This document shows positions 16,676-25,019 of a DNA stretch of 46,006 nucleotides, in pieces. The notes below the pieces were generated by a model that worked only from the letters and a program-made list of their open reading frames with translations, did no database searches and had not been told where the DNA came from. The stretch's first letter is position 1; every line of letters begins with the position of its first letter. The stretch comes from Selenomonadaceae bacterium (GTDB taxonomy: Bacteria; Bacillota; Negativicutes; Selenomonadales; Selenomonadaceae): NCBI GenBank assembly GCA_024698045.1, contig JAILRS010000035.1, forward strand, positions 1 to 46,006, given 5' to 3'. Both the position numbers and the translations under genes were made by a program.

Positions 16676-16753
16676 CAAATGTGTTTGGGGCGCGACATCG
16701 TCCCGCGAAAAAATTCGCAAACCTTCGGGAATGTCAAAGGAGGTCGATAGAAA

Positions 16754-17101
16754 ATGATTCCGCTTTTAATTGGATTGGGTGCTCTCGTGGGCGGCTATCT
16801 TGTGGTCGCCAATTGGGAGGAAGTCGAGAAATGGCTCAAGGAGTTTTTGCCCAAATTGCAAGCTGCGCTTGAAGATATCGGCGTCAATGATTATGCGGCA
16901 AAACTTTTCTCCAGCATCGAAGGTAATGTCATGCGACTCGTTCACAGACTTTACTACAAGGAAGACGGTAAATGGGTCGAGAAAACAACCGTACGCGAAA
17001 TAAACGAAGCCGAAGTACCTGCGTGGGCTAAGGAAGGTTTGTCCGCAAAAGAAAGCGACGTCACCGCGCGTTACGAAAAAGAACTCGAACTCAAAGTTTA
17101 A
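16754..17101 (+). CDS. small membrane-anchored protein of unknown function
   Basis: I do not recognise this 115-residue protein. It begins with a short glycine-rich hydrophobic segment (IPLLIGLGALVGGYLVV) that could insert in the membrane, followed by an acidic amphipathic helix (WEEVEKWLKEFLPKL). A C-terminal part follows with the pattern LYYKEDGKW...REINEAEV. The ribosome site AAGGAGGTCG is strong. The next gene starts 15 bases later, so they are probably co-transcribed, and its product shares the aromatic-DGKW-acidic pattern. The pair appears to be a diverged duplication acting together. A promoter lies 80 bases upstream. Confidence 0.7.
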   Translation: MIPLLIGLGALVGGYLVVANWEEVEKWLKEFLPKLQAALEDIGVNDYAAKLFSSIEGNVMRLVHRLYYKEDGKWVEKTTVREINEAEVPAWAKEGLSAKESDVTARYEKELELKV

Positions 17102-17116
17102 GCGAGGTGTATTGAC

Positions 17117-17650
17117 ATGGCATTAGAAAATAAAATCGAAATGGTCGGCGATTTGGTAGAGAGTGCCAAAAACTTTTTTATCGATTTGTTCCGCCCGAAT
17201 ATGACGCTCGAAAAAATTGCAGATGTTGTGTCACCGCGTTTGGATGCCGTTATCAATAAATACGAAGAGGAAGATTTTAAATTCAGCGCGGGAAAATTCA
17301 GCATCAAATTTGCCGATAAAAAACATTTTCAACTTGCTTTTGAAATGTACTTCCAAGACGAAGAAGGCAAGTGGCACAAATGCGCCAACGAAAGTGATTT
17401 GCGCGATCGTGACTTGCTCGAAGAAGGCGCGTGGAAAACAATTCAGGCTTTGAAAGTCATAACCTTCCCGATAGAAAAACCGCAGAACAAAGGCGATGAA
17501 GTCCTGCAGAAAGACGAAAATCTCGAGGAGTATCGCAAGAACGGCGGACAAAAACCTTTAGAGACGGCGGACAATAAAAAATCCGCGGATATTCCGGTAA
17601 CAACACCCGTCGAAAAAGAAAATGTGACAGTCCCCGCGGCAAAAGAATAA
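17117..17650 (+). CDS. unknown protein, paralogue of the preceding small protein
   Basis: The 177-residue protein is not recognised. Residues ~1-30 form an amphipathic helix ending NFFIDLFRPNMTLE. Around residues 58-105 the pattern KFADKKHFQLAFEMYFQDEEGKW, then SDLRDRDLLEEGAWKTI, lines up with LYYKEDGKW...REINEAEVPAWAKE of the upstream protein. The tail is Lys/Glu/Pro-rich and looks disordered. No signal peptide or membrane segment is seen. GCGAGGTG precedes the ATG. A terminator hairpin follows its stop at 17680. Confidence 0.7.
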   Translation: MALENKIEMVGDLVESAKNFFIDLFRPNMTLEKIADVVSPRLDAVINKYEEEDFKFSAGKFSIKFADKKHFQLAFEMYFQDEEGKWHKCANESDLRDRDLLEEGAWKTIQALKVITFPIEKPQNKGDEVLQKDENLEEYRKNGGQKPLETADNKKSADIPVTTPVEKENVTVPAAKE

Positions 17651-17679
17651 TCAACGAAATAATTTCATAGAGTAAAAAA

Positions 17680-17711
17680 GTCTCCGTGACAATTCGCGGA
17701 GGCTTTATTTT
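17680..17711. terminator. bidirectional terminator
   Basis: TCTCCGTGA and TCGCGGAGG form a stem with a short loop, preceded by an A-run and followed by TTTATTTTTT. It lies between two convergent genes. Confidence 0.75.
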
Positions 17712-18551
17712 TTAATCATAAATTTTTTCGGCGCGTTCGCGGATAAAATTCTTGGCGGCGTCGTGCACAACGACTTGATTTACAAAATCGTTCAAGTACT
17801 CTTCAAAAATTCCCTCGCGTCTACATAAATTCGCCAGCCGTTGAAAATTTTCTTCGGGATTTAAATCGTATTCGATACGGTGTAGCAGCCGCGACAATTC
17901 CGCGCGAATTTCGTGAGTAAAAATATCTTTGAGCGCGGCAACTTCGGCAGTACACTTGCAAGCCTTGACCAACCAAATTTTTGTTGTCAAATCGTCGCTG
18001 AAATTGTCAAAGCCGAAATTTTCCCATTCATCCGCCGAAATTTTTGCGCGATTGTGCGGCATGAATCGAATCTCCTTGTAAACGGCATCATCCAAAAGTT
18101 TCACTACATCTGCCTTCGCCCAAAATCTTTCCTCGTTCGCAGAAAATCGCCCCGACTTCAATGCCTCGAGTACTCCGATATATCTTACGTTGCGGAATTG
18201 CGTCAACAGATAGCCCGAATCTTTCAGCAGATGATTTAACGTCAACAGTGTCGCGTAAAAATTTTCGCCCGTCGTCAAAACATACGGCGCGACAATCAAT
18301 TCGAAAATCTTCGGCGTATTCGGTAAATCGCCCCGTTCCCAATCACCTACTATCAAATCTGCGCGACTTCCTTCGCAAAGTCTTTCAACTTTCGGCGTGC
18401 GTTCGGTCGTCATCAATGCAATTTTCGCCGCCGGTAAAATTTCGCGTAAACCCGATAACAAATCTGCCGCCTCAATCACCAACACGGGCACTTCCAAAAA
18501 ATTCGGCGACACAAAATTTAAAATCCCCTGTCGCTCTTCGCCGTTACTCAA
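17712..18551 (-). CDS. methyltransferase-like protein of a glycosyltransferase operon
   Basis: The 279-residue protein has a Rossmann-like first half: VPVLVIEAADLL in place of motif I, ADLIVGDWERGDLP, and LIVAPYVLTTGENFYATLLTLNHLLKDSGYLL, the usual strand and helix after a methyltransferase acidic loop. The canonical glycine-rich motif I is missing, so SAM binding is uncertain. The second half is helical and unrecognised. It starts with TTG overlapping the stop of the GT41-like gene (TTGA), which shows translational coupling. It probably acts with that glycosyltransferase, for instance in protein or surface glycosylation; this is inference from gene order. Confidence 0.6.
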   Translation of the reverse strand: MSNGEERQGILNFVSPNFLEVPVLVIEAADLLSGLREILPAAKIALMTTERTPKVERLCEGSRADLIVGDWERGDLPNTPKIFELIVAPYVLTTGENFYATLLTLNHLLKDSGYLLTQFRNVRYIGVLEALKSGRFSANEERFWAKADVVKLLDDAVYKEIRFMPHNRAKISADEWENFGFDNFSDDLTTKIWLVKACKCTAEVAALKDIFTHEIRAELSRLLHRIEYDLNPEENFQRLANLCRREGIFEEYLNDFVNQVVVHDAAKNFIRERAEKIYD

Positions 18552-19948
18552 CTCCTCAACTCCTCACACGTCAAAATTTTTCCGTAAAAGTCTTCGACGA
18601 AACTCTTTGTGTCGGTAAGTTTATCGGCGGAAATTTTCGCCGCTAATGTTTTAAGCCGCGTCCCGTCCCGTGCAATGTCAACAGCCGTCGCAACATAATC
18701 ATCGACATTCGTGCAAATCATTTCGGAAATTTCGGTAATGCGTAGGATATCCGCGCCCGTTCTTGTCGCCGCCAAATTGCCGCACATATTCACGACGGGC
18801 ACACCCATATAAAGAGCCAACGCCGTCATCATACCGCCCGTGTAAGGGAATGTATCAAGAATCAAATCGATTTCGTCATAATCGCCGTAAAAATCATCTT
18901 CACCCAATCTTACTTCTGCGCAATCAATTCCGAAAATATTGAGCCGCTCGATTAATTCACGGCGTCGACTTTCAAGGGGAGTAGTATCGCGGAAAATAAT
19001 TTTTGAATTGGGTACGGCAGTCAAAATATTTTTCACGGCATCAAGATAATCGTTACTCAATTTCATAAAATTATTCAGGCAACCGAATGTAAAATTTTCG
19101 TGCGGAATTTTTTTACGTGCGACGCGTTCGGCAATCATCTTTTCGTTCGGGCGCAGAGCAAAAACATTTTTCAACGACAAAACTTTTTCCGTGAAGGTCG
19201 TATCTTCCGCCGTCAAAAATTCGTCGCCGATAAAATAATCAATCGCGTCAAGTCCCGTGGAATCAAAGTAACCTATGCCGCTGATTTGAAGTCGTGCCGG
19301 TTTATAGGCAGCAATCTGCAAAGTCGTTCCGCCTTCGGTATGTCCGCCCAAGTCAATCAAAATATCGACGGCGGCATCGCGAATCATCTGCGCGGCATCC
19401 GCAAAACTTACCTTATCCAAAGTAAAATAACCGTCGACGCTGCGCCGAATTTTTTCGGTGAAGGCATCTTCTTCGTCGGAAATACTCCACGTCGTCACTT
19501 TGAATTTTTCGCGATTGTAATCGGTCAACAGTGATTCAAAGAAACCTGCGGCGGAAGAATAGCAGAAAGTCGGCGCGATAAATGCCACGGAAATTTTTCC
19601 GGTAATCGGGCGCGTGATTTTCGGCAAAGTATCCGCATTCACGTAAAGAGAATTGTAAACTGCCAATTCGTTTGCCAAAGTTTCGGCGTCAAGTTGCGGC
19701 AGATAGTGCAGCGCGAACAGATAATTCGAGAAATGTCCGCGTTGACTGCGCAGAAATTTATCGGTCATCGCGGCGTTGAAGTAAGATTGCGCGACACCTT
19801 CGGCATTACACAAATCGTGAAAGGTTGCGCCGAACAATTCATGTATGCGCCATTCGCTGTCGTCGTCCGTTTCTGCCAAAAGTTTTTTCAATCGCGCCAA
19901 TGCCGCCCGTGGTTTTCCTGCGTTTAACAATTCCAATACGGTTTTCAA
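18548..19948 (-). CDS. O-GlcNAc-transferase-like glycosyltransferase (GT41 family type)
   Basis: The 466-residue protein has a short helical, TPR-like N-terminal ~100 residues and a C-terminal region like the catalytic part of O-linked GlcNAc transferases (SPINDLY type). Signatures are VAFIAPTF near residue 130, DILIDLGGHTEGGTT, the RLQISGIGYFDSTGLDAIDY stretch and DEFLT, FGCLNNFMKLS, NSKIIFRDTTPL, and DTFPYTGGMMTALALYMGVPVV, the usual UDP-sugar binding segment. Such enzymes glycosylate proteins such as flagellin or adhesins. It starts with TTG; AAGGAG is about 11 bases upstream. It follows a TetR gene by 26 bases and is coupled to the methyltransferase-like gene. Confidence 0.78.
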   Translation of the reverse strand: MKTVLELLNAGKPRAALARLKKLLAETDDDSEWRIHELFGATFHDLCNAEGVAQSYFNAAMTDKFLRSQRGHFSNYLFALHYLPQLDAETLANELAVYNSLYVNADTLPKITRPITGKISVAFIAPTFCYSSAAGFFESLLTDYNREKFKVTTWSISDEEDAFTEKIRRSVDGYFTLDKVSFADAAQMIRDAAVDILIDLGGHTEGGTTLQIAAYKPARLQISGIGYFDSTGLDAIDYFIGDEFLTAEDTTFTEKVLSLKNVFALRPNEKMIAERVARKKIPHENFTFGCLNNFMKLSNDYLDAVKNILTAVPNSKIIFRDTTPLESRRRELIERLNIFGIDCAEVRLGEDDFYGDYDEIDLILDTFPYTGGMMTALALYMGVPVVNMCGNLAATRTGADILRITEISEMICTNVDDYVATAVDIARDGTRLKTLAAKISADKLTDTKSFVEDFYGKILTCEELRS

Positions 19949-19974
19949 AAAATCTTCAACTCCTTAGCCGAAAA

Positions 19975-20571
19975 TCAATCGCGACGAATAATCCCATCCA
20001 ACAAAATTTTTATCTTGAGCCGAATATTTTCTCGGAAAGGCATATCTAATTTGCTGAAGGCCGTTGTCTGATAAATCGAGTGCAGTATTTCCGAGATAAT
20101 ATTTGTCGGCACATCGTCGCGAAATTCGCCGCACTGCTGTCCGCTTAAAATAATCTCCTCGAAAATATCGCTGAAGCCCGGTGAAAGACTTTGCCGAATT
20201 TGTTCGGGCTTGTCGGAGTGTTCGCTCGCGGTTATGAACAGCGGCAAGATAAATCTGTTTTCGTCGATTAATTTCGCCGTGAAGATACAACATTGCTCCA
20301 ACATTTCCGCCCATGACGAATTTCCTTGCCTTTCGGCGGAAATATTTTCTTTGACTTCCGCGCGCAAATTTTTCGCCAAAGTCAACAAAACTTCTTCCTT
20401 TGATGTGAAGTAATTGTAGAACGTACCGACGCCCAAATTTGCCTCTTGCATTATGTTCGCTATCGTCGTGTTTGCGAATCCGTGCAGTTTAAATTGATAC
20501 GCCGCCGCCGATAAAATTGTCTGCCGCGCACGAAATTTTTTCTCTTGCCTTGAGCCGATTTTATCCGCCAT
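19975..20571 (-). CDS. TetR/AcrR family transcriptional regulator
   Basis: The 198-residue protein has a typical TetR N-terminal helix-turn-helix: ARQTILSAAAYQFKLHGFANTT, then IANIMQEANLGVGTFYNYFTSKEEVL. The C-terminal ligand domain is variable. It likely represses its own promoter and the following genes; the GT41-like and methyltransferase-like genes lie directly downstream in the same direction. The ribosome site GGAGGCGCGGC precedes the ATG. The ligand is unknown. An extended -10 promoter sits upstream at 20609-20618. Confidence 0.9.
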   Translation of the reverse strand: MADKIGSRQEKKFRARQTILSAAAYQFKLHGFANTTIANIMQEANLGVGTFYNYFTSKEEVLLTLAKNLRAEVKENISAERQGNSSWAEMLEQCCIFTAKLIDENRFILPLFITASEHSDKPEQIRQSLSPGFSDIFEEIILSGQQCGEFRDDVPTNIISEILHSIYQTTAFSKLDMPFRENIRLKIKILLDGIIRRD

Positions 20572-20608
20572 TGCCGCGCCTCCAAATTATTTTTTTCATA
20601 GCGAAAGG

Positions 20609-20618
20609 ATTATACCAG
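20609..20618 (-). promoter_or_regulatory. extended -10 promoter of the TetR operon
   Basis: Read on the minus strand, TGGTATAAT gives a perfect TATAAT with the upstream TG of an extended -10 element, about 40 bases before the TetR ATG. No clear -35 is visible because a T-run of the preceding terminator occupies that place. Confidence 0.5.
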
Positions 20619-20629
20619 AAAGTAAAAAA

Positions 20630-20662
20630 AAATTCCCGTCAAAACATAGCCGACAGGAATTT
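20630..20662 (-). terminator. terminator after the PRC-barrel gene
   Basis: On the minus strand AAATTCC-GTC and its complement (AAATTCC-C-GTC/GAC-A-GGAATTT) form a stem followed by a run of nine T. It lies just after the stop at 20681. Confidence 0.7.
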
Positions 20663-20680
20663 CATTACAAAAATTTTTTC

Positions 20681-21850
20681 TTACTGAACGTTCATGGACA
20701 GTTCGATAAATTTGTTCGAGAGACGTGCGCGCTGCAAAATTTCCTCGGTGATTTCCGCGCCCAACTCTACGATTAGCGTACCGCCTTCCGCAGTGATTGT
20801 CTTGGTTGCGTGTTTGCCCAACAAAACTCTGCGGCGACGTTCATCCACCGGTTTTTCGGGTTGTTTCTTGGCAGGTTGTGCCTGTTGAGTAGTCGTTTCC
20901 GTCGCGCGTTTCTTGCCTGCGCGTGCGCGTTGCAATGCCGCCTTTAAATCTTCCGCCTGTTGAGTCATCGCGACGACTCTTTTTTCTGCTTCGTTCGTTG
21001 CGGGTAATGGAGATCTCTTTGCGGTAGGTTTGGGTGCCGCGGCTTTCGGCGCAGGTGTTTCTTCCTTCACAACCGGTTTGGGTGTTTCCTTAACGGGAGG
21101 AATTTCCGCAACCGGCTCGGGTTCCGGTTCGGGCTCAGGTTCCGGCTCGGGCTCAGGCTCGGGTTCGGGCTCGGGCTCGGGCTCGGGTTCCGGCTCGGGT
21201 TCCGGCTCAGGCTCAGGCTCGGGTTCGGGCTCAGGCTCGGGTTCGGGCTCAGGTTCCGGCTCGGGAATTTCTTCGACGGGAATTTCTTCAACGGACTCGG
21301 GAATTTCTTCTTCAGCAGAATTATCCTCTTCGGAATCCGTTTGTGACGACTCGAACGAAGGAATGTCAATCAAAATATTTTTTTTTTCAGAGTCAACGTT
21401 AATAACCGTGACTTGTTTGCCGAATATGGATATTTCTTCAGTGACAACTTCGTCAATGGATCCGTCCGGCGTAGTAATTTCGCATTTCTCAATTTTTCCG
21501 CCGTCGCCGATAAATACTTCGGATACTTTTCCTTCAATACGTCCGGCTTTCGTTATCGCCTTAGTTCCGATGACACGAATATTTTCCAACAAAAGACGCT
21601 CGTAATCTCCTGCATCTTCCAAGGTCAATATATTTTCACTGTGTGTAATGGTTATCGCGTCTTCACCTATTGCGATAATGGATTCGTAGGGGATAAGTTT
21701 TACTCCGCGATACCAATCATCATCCTCTATCGTCAACGCCGCAACCACACAATTTTTGGCGTCGATTAAGAGTGACTTACTTACTCCCAGTTCACAACCT
21801 TCGGTTATGCTGATAATCGGTAAGCCCAAAATCTCAACACTTTTTTTCAT
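20681..21850 (-). CDS. PRC-barrel protein with (Glu-Pro)25 linker
   Basis: The 389-residue protein starts [22 protein letters not shown], the PRC-barrel pattern, and a second similar unit follows around residues 85-170. An acidic stretch and exactly 25 Glu-Pro pairs (encoded at 21113-21262) follow, then a Pro/Lys/Ala-rich region and a C-terminal helix (VEAETEE-like: [31 protein letters not shown]). PRC barrels serve as small-ligand or protein docking domains, for example in RNA processing. The rigid EP linker probably separates the barrel from the C-terminal domain. ATG 21850 matches the family start; it overlaps the stop of a possible 18-codon frame (ATGA) that has the only good ribosome site. 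Confidence 0.75.
   Translation of the reverse strand: MKKSVEILGLPIISITEGCELGVSKSLLIDAKNCVVAALTIEDDDWYRGVKLIPYESIIAIGEDAITITHSENILTLEDAGDYERLLLENIRVIGTKAITKAGRIEGKVSEVFIGDGGKIEKCEITTPDGSIDEVVTEEISIFGKQVTVINVDSEKKNILIDIPSFESSQTDSEEDNSAEEEIPESVEEIPVEEIPEPEPEPEPEPEPEPEPEPEPEPEPEPEPEPEPEPEPEPEPEPEPEPEPEPVAEIPPVKETPKPVVKEETPAPKAAAPKPTAKRSPLPATNEAEKRVVAMTQQAEDLKAALQRARAGKKRATETTTQQAQPAKKQPEKPVDERRRRVLLGKHATKTITAEGGTLIVELGAEITEEILQRARLSNKFIELSMNVQ
21113..21262 (-). repeat. (Glu-Pro)25 coding hexanucleotide repeat
   Basis: Degenerate GAR-CCN hexamers repeated 25 times in the PRC-barrel gene. Third positions vary, so it is selected at the protein level rather than being a fresh slippage product. Confidence 0.9.
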
Positions 21851-21903
21851 CTGAAAGTAGCGCGGCTCGAACACATACGGCACGAGTAAACCACGCTCTT
21901 CAC
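21847..21903 (-). CDS. possible 18-codon leader peptide of the PRC-barrel gene
   Basis: On the minus strand AAGGGAAGGCG precedes GTG at 21903. The frame reads [18 protein letters not shown] and stops at a TGA that overlaps the PRC-barrel ATG as ATGA. The peptide carries a CxxC pair. The ribosome site and overlap are seen; that it is translated is inference. Confidence 0.35.
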   Translation of the reverse strand: MKSVVYSCRMCSSRATFR

Positions 21904-22033
21904 CGCCTTCCCTTTGAGATATTTTTTTTGTGACAGAAACTAAAAATCTGCACACCGATAAACTTTACAACAAGACGAAAATTGTTGCAAGTATTTTCCA
22001 TGATATAAATACAGATTGTTATATCTTCAGGTT

Positions 22034-23911
22034 TTATTTTTTGCGGAATTGAATAGCACGGAACTTTTCATCTATCTCCTGCAAAACTTTTTGCGGCAAT
22101 TCGCCGAACGAAACCGATAACAATTTATGTTCAAGCAAAATATCGTAGGCGAAGCGCAAATATTTGAGATTGTTCATGAAATCCCTTTTGACTGCGGGAT
22201 TAAGTTTCATCGCCGGCAAAGTCAAAGATTCCTCGTAAAGTTTTATCGCTTTGGAGTAGAGTGCTTTTTCTTTGTAGATGTTGCCCAAATCTCTTGCGAT
22301 AAACGGAGCATAGTCATCGCCGTTGTATTTCCTCAATGCCTTTTCGTAAAGCTCAATCGCTTGCCACGCATTGCCCCTGCTCTGTTCATCGTACGCTTTG
22401 TCTAAAATTTCATCGAGTGTATCACTTTTCTTCGATTCCGCCGCCAAATTCTTTTGAATCTGCGTCAGTTCCTCGATTTTGTTCAAATCCAATCTCGACA
22501 ACGGTTGAAACACTTCTTGCAACGGGAAAATCTCCACGTGTTTTCTTACCGGCTCTGCAGGTTTATTAACAACTTCCACGGCTTTTTCCTCTAACGGTTT
22601 ATCAACGACGGGCTCCGCATTTTTTTTATCAACGGGTTTATCGACAACGGGCTCCGCAGATTTTTTCTCGACAGGTTTATCGACAACGGGTGCCGCAAGT
22701 TTTTTATCTACGGGTTTATCAACGACGGGCGCCGCAGATTTTTTCTCAACAGGTTTATCGACAACGGGCGCCGCAGATTTTTTCTCAACGGGTTTATCGA
22801 CAACGGGCGCCGCAGGTTTTTTATCGACGGGTTTATCGATAACTGGCGCCGCAGGTTTTTTATCGACGGGTTTATCGATAACGGGCTCCGCAGGTTTTTT
22901 CTCAACGGGTTTATCGACAACGGGCGCCGCAGGTTTTTTATCAACAGGTTTATCGACAACGGGCTCCGCAGGTTTTTTATCGACAGGTTTATCGACGACG
23001 GGCGTCGCTGGTTTTTTATCGACTGGTTTGTCAACGACGGGTTCCGCTGGTTTTTTCTCAACAGGCTTATCGACAACGGGCTCCACAGGTTTTTTCTCGA
23101 CAGGTTTATTGACGACGGGCGTCGCTGGTTTTTTATCGACTGGTTTATTGACAACGGGCGTCGCAGGTTTTTTCTCGACAGGTTTATTGACGACGGGCTC
23201 CGCAGGTTTTTCCTCAACTGGGTTGTCAACAACGGGTGTCACAGATTTTTTATCGACTGGTTTATTGACAACGGGCGTCGCAGTTTTTTCCTCGACGGGT
23301 TTGTCAATGACGGGCGTCACAGGTTTTTTATCGACGGGTTTGTCGACGACGGGCTCCGCAGGTTTTTTATCGACGGGTTTATCGACAACGGGCTCCGCAG
23401 GTTGTTCGGTATCTAAATTTTCATCTGCAATCTCGTCTGTAATTTTATCGGCGAGTTCGTTCGGCGTGACATTTTTTTCTTCGTAGTCAAATTTAACCTG
23501 ATTATTTTCCTCAGATTTTGTCAGCTCGTTGTAATGAGAACTTTCGGATTCTCGGGAATCATTTTCTTTCGCCAATTGTTTACCTGCCGCCGCTCTTCTC
23601 AGCTCATCGGCATAAGCCGCCTTGACTGCCTCATCAAATGCTTTTTCTTCGGCCAGTTGTTTTGCCAATAAATATTTATTCACCATCATTATCGGCAACG
23701 ATACCAAAACAATTATCGCGCCCAATGCTATCAAATAAAATTTGCTGATTGTCGGCACTATTGTCGACGCCACGAAAATCGCAATGAAAGACAGCACCGC
23801 CGTCGCAATAAGTGTCGGGTAATAAATTTTCAGACCTAATTTTTTCGCCAGCGCATGCACCAATAATACACTTATTATTATTACGCTCGGCACTATCAAG
23901 AAAAATGCCAA
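22034..23911 (-). CDS. membrane protein with 21 tandem 13-residue repeats and C-terminal TPRs
   Basis: The 625-residue protein has three hydrophobic segments in the first ~80 residues (IVPSVIIISVLLVHAL, the segment around ATAVLSFIAIFVAS, and LIALGAIIVLVSLPIMM). A charged helical part follows, then 21 head-to-tail copies of the PAEPVVDKPVDKK type (coded by 22583-23401), and a C-terminal TPR region (AIELYEKALRKY, AIKLYEESLTL). The repeat is Pro/Lys/Val-rich with regular Asp or Glu, probably an extended linker between membrane and TPR domain. It may be a cytoplasmic scaffold; the repeat could also cross a cell-wall layer, depending on topology. Function unknown. Confidence 0.75.
   Translation of the reverse strand: MAFFLIVPSVIIISVLLVHALAKKLGLKIYYPTLIATAVLSFIAIFVASTIVPTISKFYLIALGAIIVLVSLPIMMVNKYLLAKQLAEEKAFDEAVKAAYADELRRAAAGKQLAKENDSRESESSHYNELTKSEENNQVKFDYEEKNVTPNELADKITDEIADENLDTEQPAEPVVDKPVDKKPAEPVVDKPVDKKPVTPVIDKPVEEKTATPVVNKPVDKKSVTPVVDNPVEEKPAEPVVNKPVEKKPATPVVNKPVDKKPATPVVNKPVEKKPVEPVVDKPVEKKPAEPVVDKPVDKKPATPVVDKPVDKKPAEPVVDKPVDKKPAAPVVDKPVEKKPAEPVIDKPVDKKPAAPVIDKPVDKKPAAPVVDKPVEKKSAAPVVDKPVEKKSAAPVVDKPVDKKLAAPVVDKPVEKKSAEPVVDKPVDKKNAEPVVDKPLEEKAVEVVNKPAEPVRKHVEIFPLQEVFQPLSRLDLNKIEELTQIQKNLAAESKKSDTLDEILDKAYDEQSRGNAWQAIELYEKALRKYNGDDYAPFIARDLGNIYKEKALYSKAIKLYEESLTLPAMKLNPAVKRDFMNNLKYLRFAYDILLEHKLLSVSFGELPQKVLQEIDEKFRAIQFRKK
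22583..23401 (-). repeat. 39-base x 21 coding tandem repeat
   Basis: Twenty-one uninterrupted 39-base units encode a 13-residue consensus of the PAEPVVDKPVDKK type, with substitutions mostly at positions 1-3 (P/S/T/L/N, A/V, E/A/T), position 7 (D/N) and position 11 (D/E). Confidence 0.92.
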
Positions 23912-24003
23912 ACCTTATCCCTCCGGAAAATTAAATCTTATATCGGCTCCACGAATTATTTTACTTTCTACGCAGTATTTTAAAATCCTTTGTCGACGAA
24001 AAA

Positions 24004-24690
24004 TTAGCGCAACGCAGGATCTGTCACGCCGTTTAATTCAAAAGCTTTTGCGCGATCCAAACAGGTAGCACATTGTCCGCAAGGTTTATCGCCGCGTTCG
24101 TAACAACTGCGAGTCAAATGATAAGGCGCACCCAAAGTCAGACCGACTTTAACAACATCCGCCTTGGTTTTATTCACGAAGGGCGCGACGAGATTAATTT
24201 TTTCGTACGTACCGATATTGACGGCGGAAGCTAACGACGCGATAAAATCCGCACGGCAATCGGGATAAGCATTACCTGCGGCATCATCTGCATGCACTCC
24301 CACATAAAGTTCAACGGAATCATTTTCAAAAAGTCCGTCGGCGAAACTGACCGCCATGGAAATCATCAACCCATTGCGAAAGGGAACATATGTTGACACT
24401 CTGCCTGTCTTGGCGATTTGTTCGGCGTAGGAAGTTTTTTCCAACGGCGCGGCGGATTTATTCAGCATTGCGGAATCAGACATCTTGAAAATTTCTTCGG
24501 CGTTTAATTCGTAGTGAGCCACGTTGTAAAATTTGCTGACGGCACGCGCGGCAATTAATTCGTTAGCATTGCGTTGACCGTAGAAAACAGAAATCGTCGC
24601 AACATTTTCCGCGCCGAATTTATCCACTGCCATTGCCAAACATGTTGTCGAGTCAAGTCCGCCGCTCAACAAAACAACTGCCTTGCTCAT
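24004..24690 (-). CDS. queC: 7-cyano-7-deazaguanine synthase
   Basis: The 228-residue protein has the PP-loop ATP pyrophosphatase motif SGGLDSTT (residues 9-16) and the C-terminal zinc site CYERGDKPCGQCATC. QueC turns 7-carboxy-7-deazaguanine into preQ0 for queuosine tRNA modification. The length is standard. ATG 24690 is chosen because it forms an ATGA overlap with the upstream glutaredoxin-like stop and has a GAGGCG site. No queD, queE or queF is in the window, and I see no preQ1 riboswitch upstream. Confidence 0.95.
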   Translation of the reverse strand: MSKAVVLLSGGLDSTTCLAMAVDKFGAENVATISVFYGQRNANELIAARAVSKFYNVAHYELNAEEIFKMSDSAMLNKSAAPLEKTSYAEQIAKTGRVSTYVPFRNGLMISMAVSFADGLFENDSVELYVGVHADDAAGNAYPDCRADFIASLASAVNIGTYEKINLVAPFVNKTKADVVKVGLTLGAPYHLTRSCYERGDKPCGQCATCLDRAKAFELNGVTDPALR

Positions 24691-24965
24691 CTTGACGCCT
24701 CGAATACTCTTTTGACGCTGGCTAAACATTCATCGTAACTTTCGCCGGGATGTGCCTCGTAAACTTTTTTGCCGTCCACGTACATTGTCGGCACGTAATA
24801 ATAATCGGTGAATTTTTCGGCGCGTTGCGGCTCGAGATTTTCGTCAATGACTTCGATTTCGATACCTTTCCATTCCTTGTCGAATACTTGAAGTTCCGCA
24901 ATTGCCTTCAATGCCGCCGTGCAGTACGGGCAATGTTCGATTTTAATCATGGTAATTTTTTTCAT
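24687..24965 (-). CDS. glutaredoxin-like thioredoxin-fold protein
   Basis: The 92-residue protein has a CPYC redox motif (HCPYCTAALKAI, Cys12 and Cys15) and a thioredoxin-fold cis-Pro stretch (VPTMYVDGKKVYEAHPGES). It is probably a dithiol oxidoreductase in the cytosol. GGGAGGACT precedes ATG 24965. It is coupled to queC through ATGA, though a functional link is not obvious. Confidence 0.85.
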   Translation of the reverse strand: MKKITMIKIEHCPYCTAALKAIAELQVFDKEWKGIEIEVIDENLEPQRAEKFTDYYYVPTMYVDGKKVYEAHPGESYDECLASVKRVFEASR

Positions 24966-25019
24966 TGTAAGTCCTCCCGAATAAGAAGTTATTGTTAATT
25001 TGGTCGGGTACGATAATTT

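Noticed and set aside
21030..21605. Plus-strand frame with long Ser-Gly repeat
   Set aside because: Antisense of the (Glu-Pro) region of the PRC-barrel gene; no ribosome site.
22583..23401. CRISPR-like array of 39-base repeats
   Set aside because: There are no unique spacers; the units are contiguous and code in frame for a 13-residue repeat.
23028..23486. 152-residue plus-strand frame rich in STTGSAGF
   Set aside because: It is the antisense of the 13-residue repeat gene; its regularity only mirrors that repeat.
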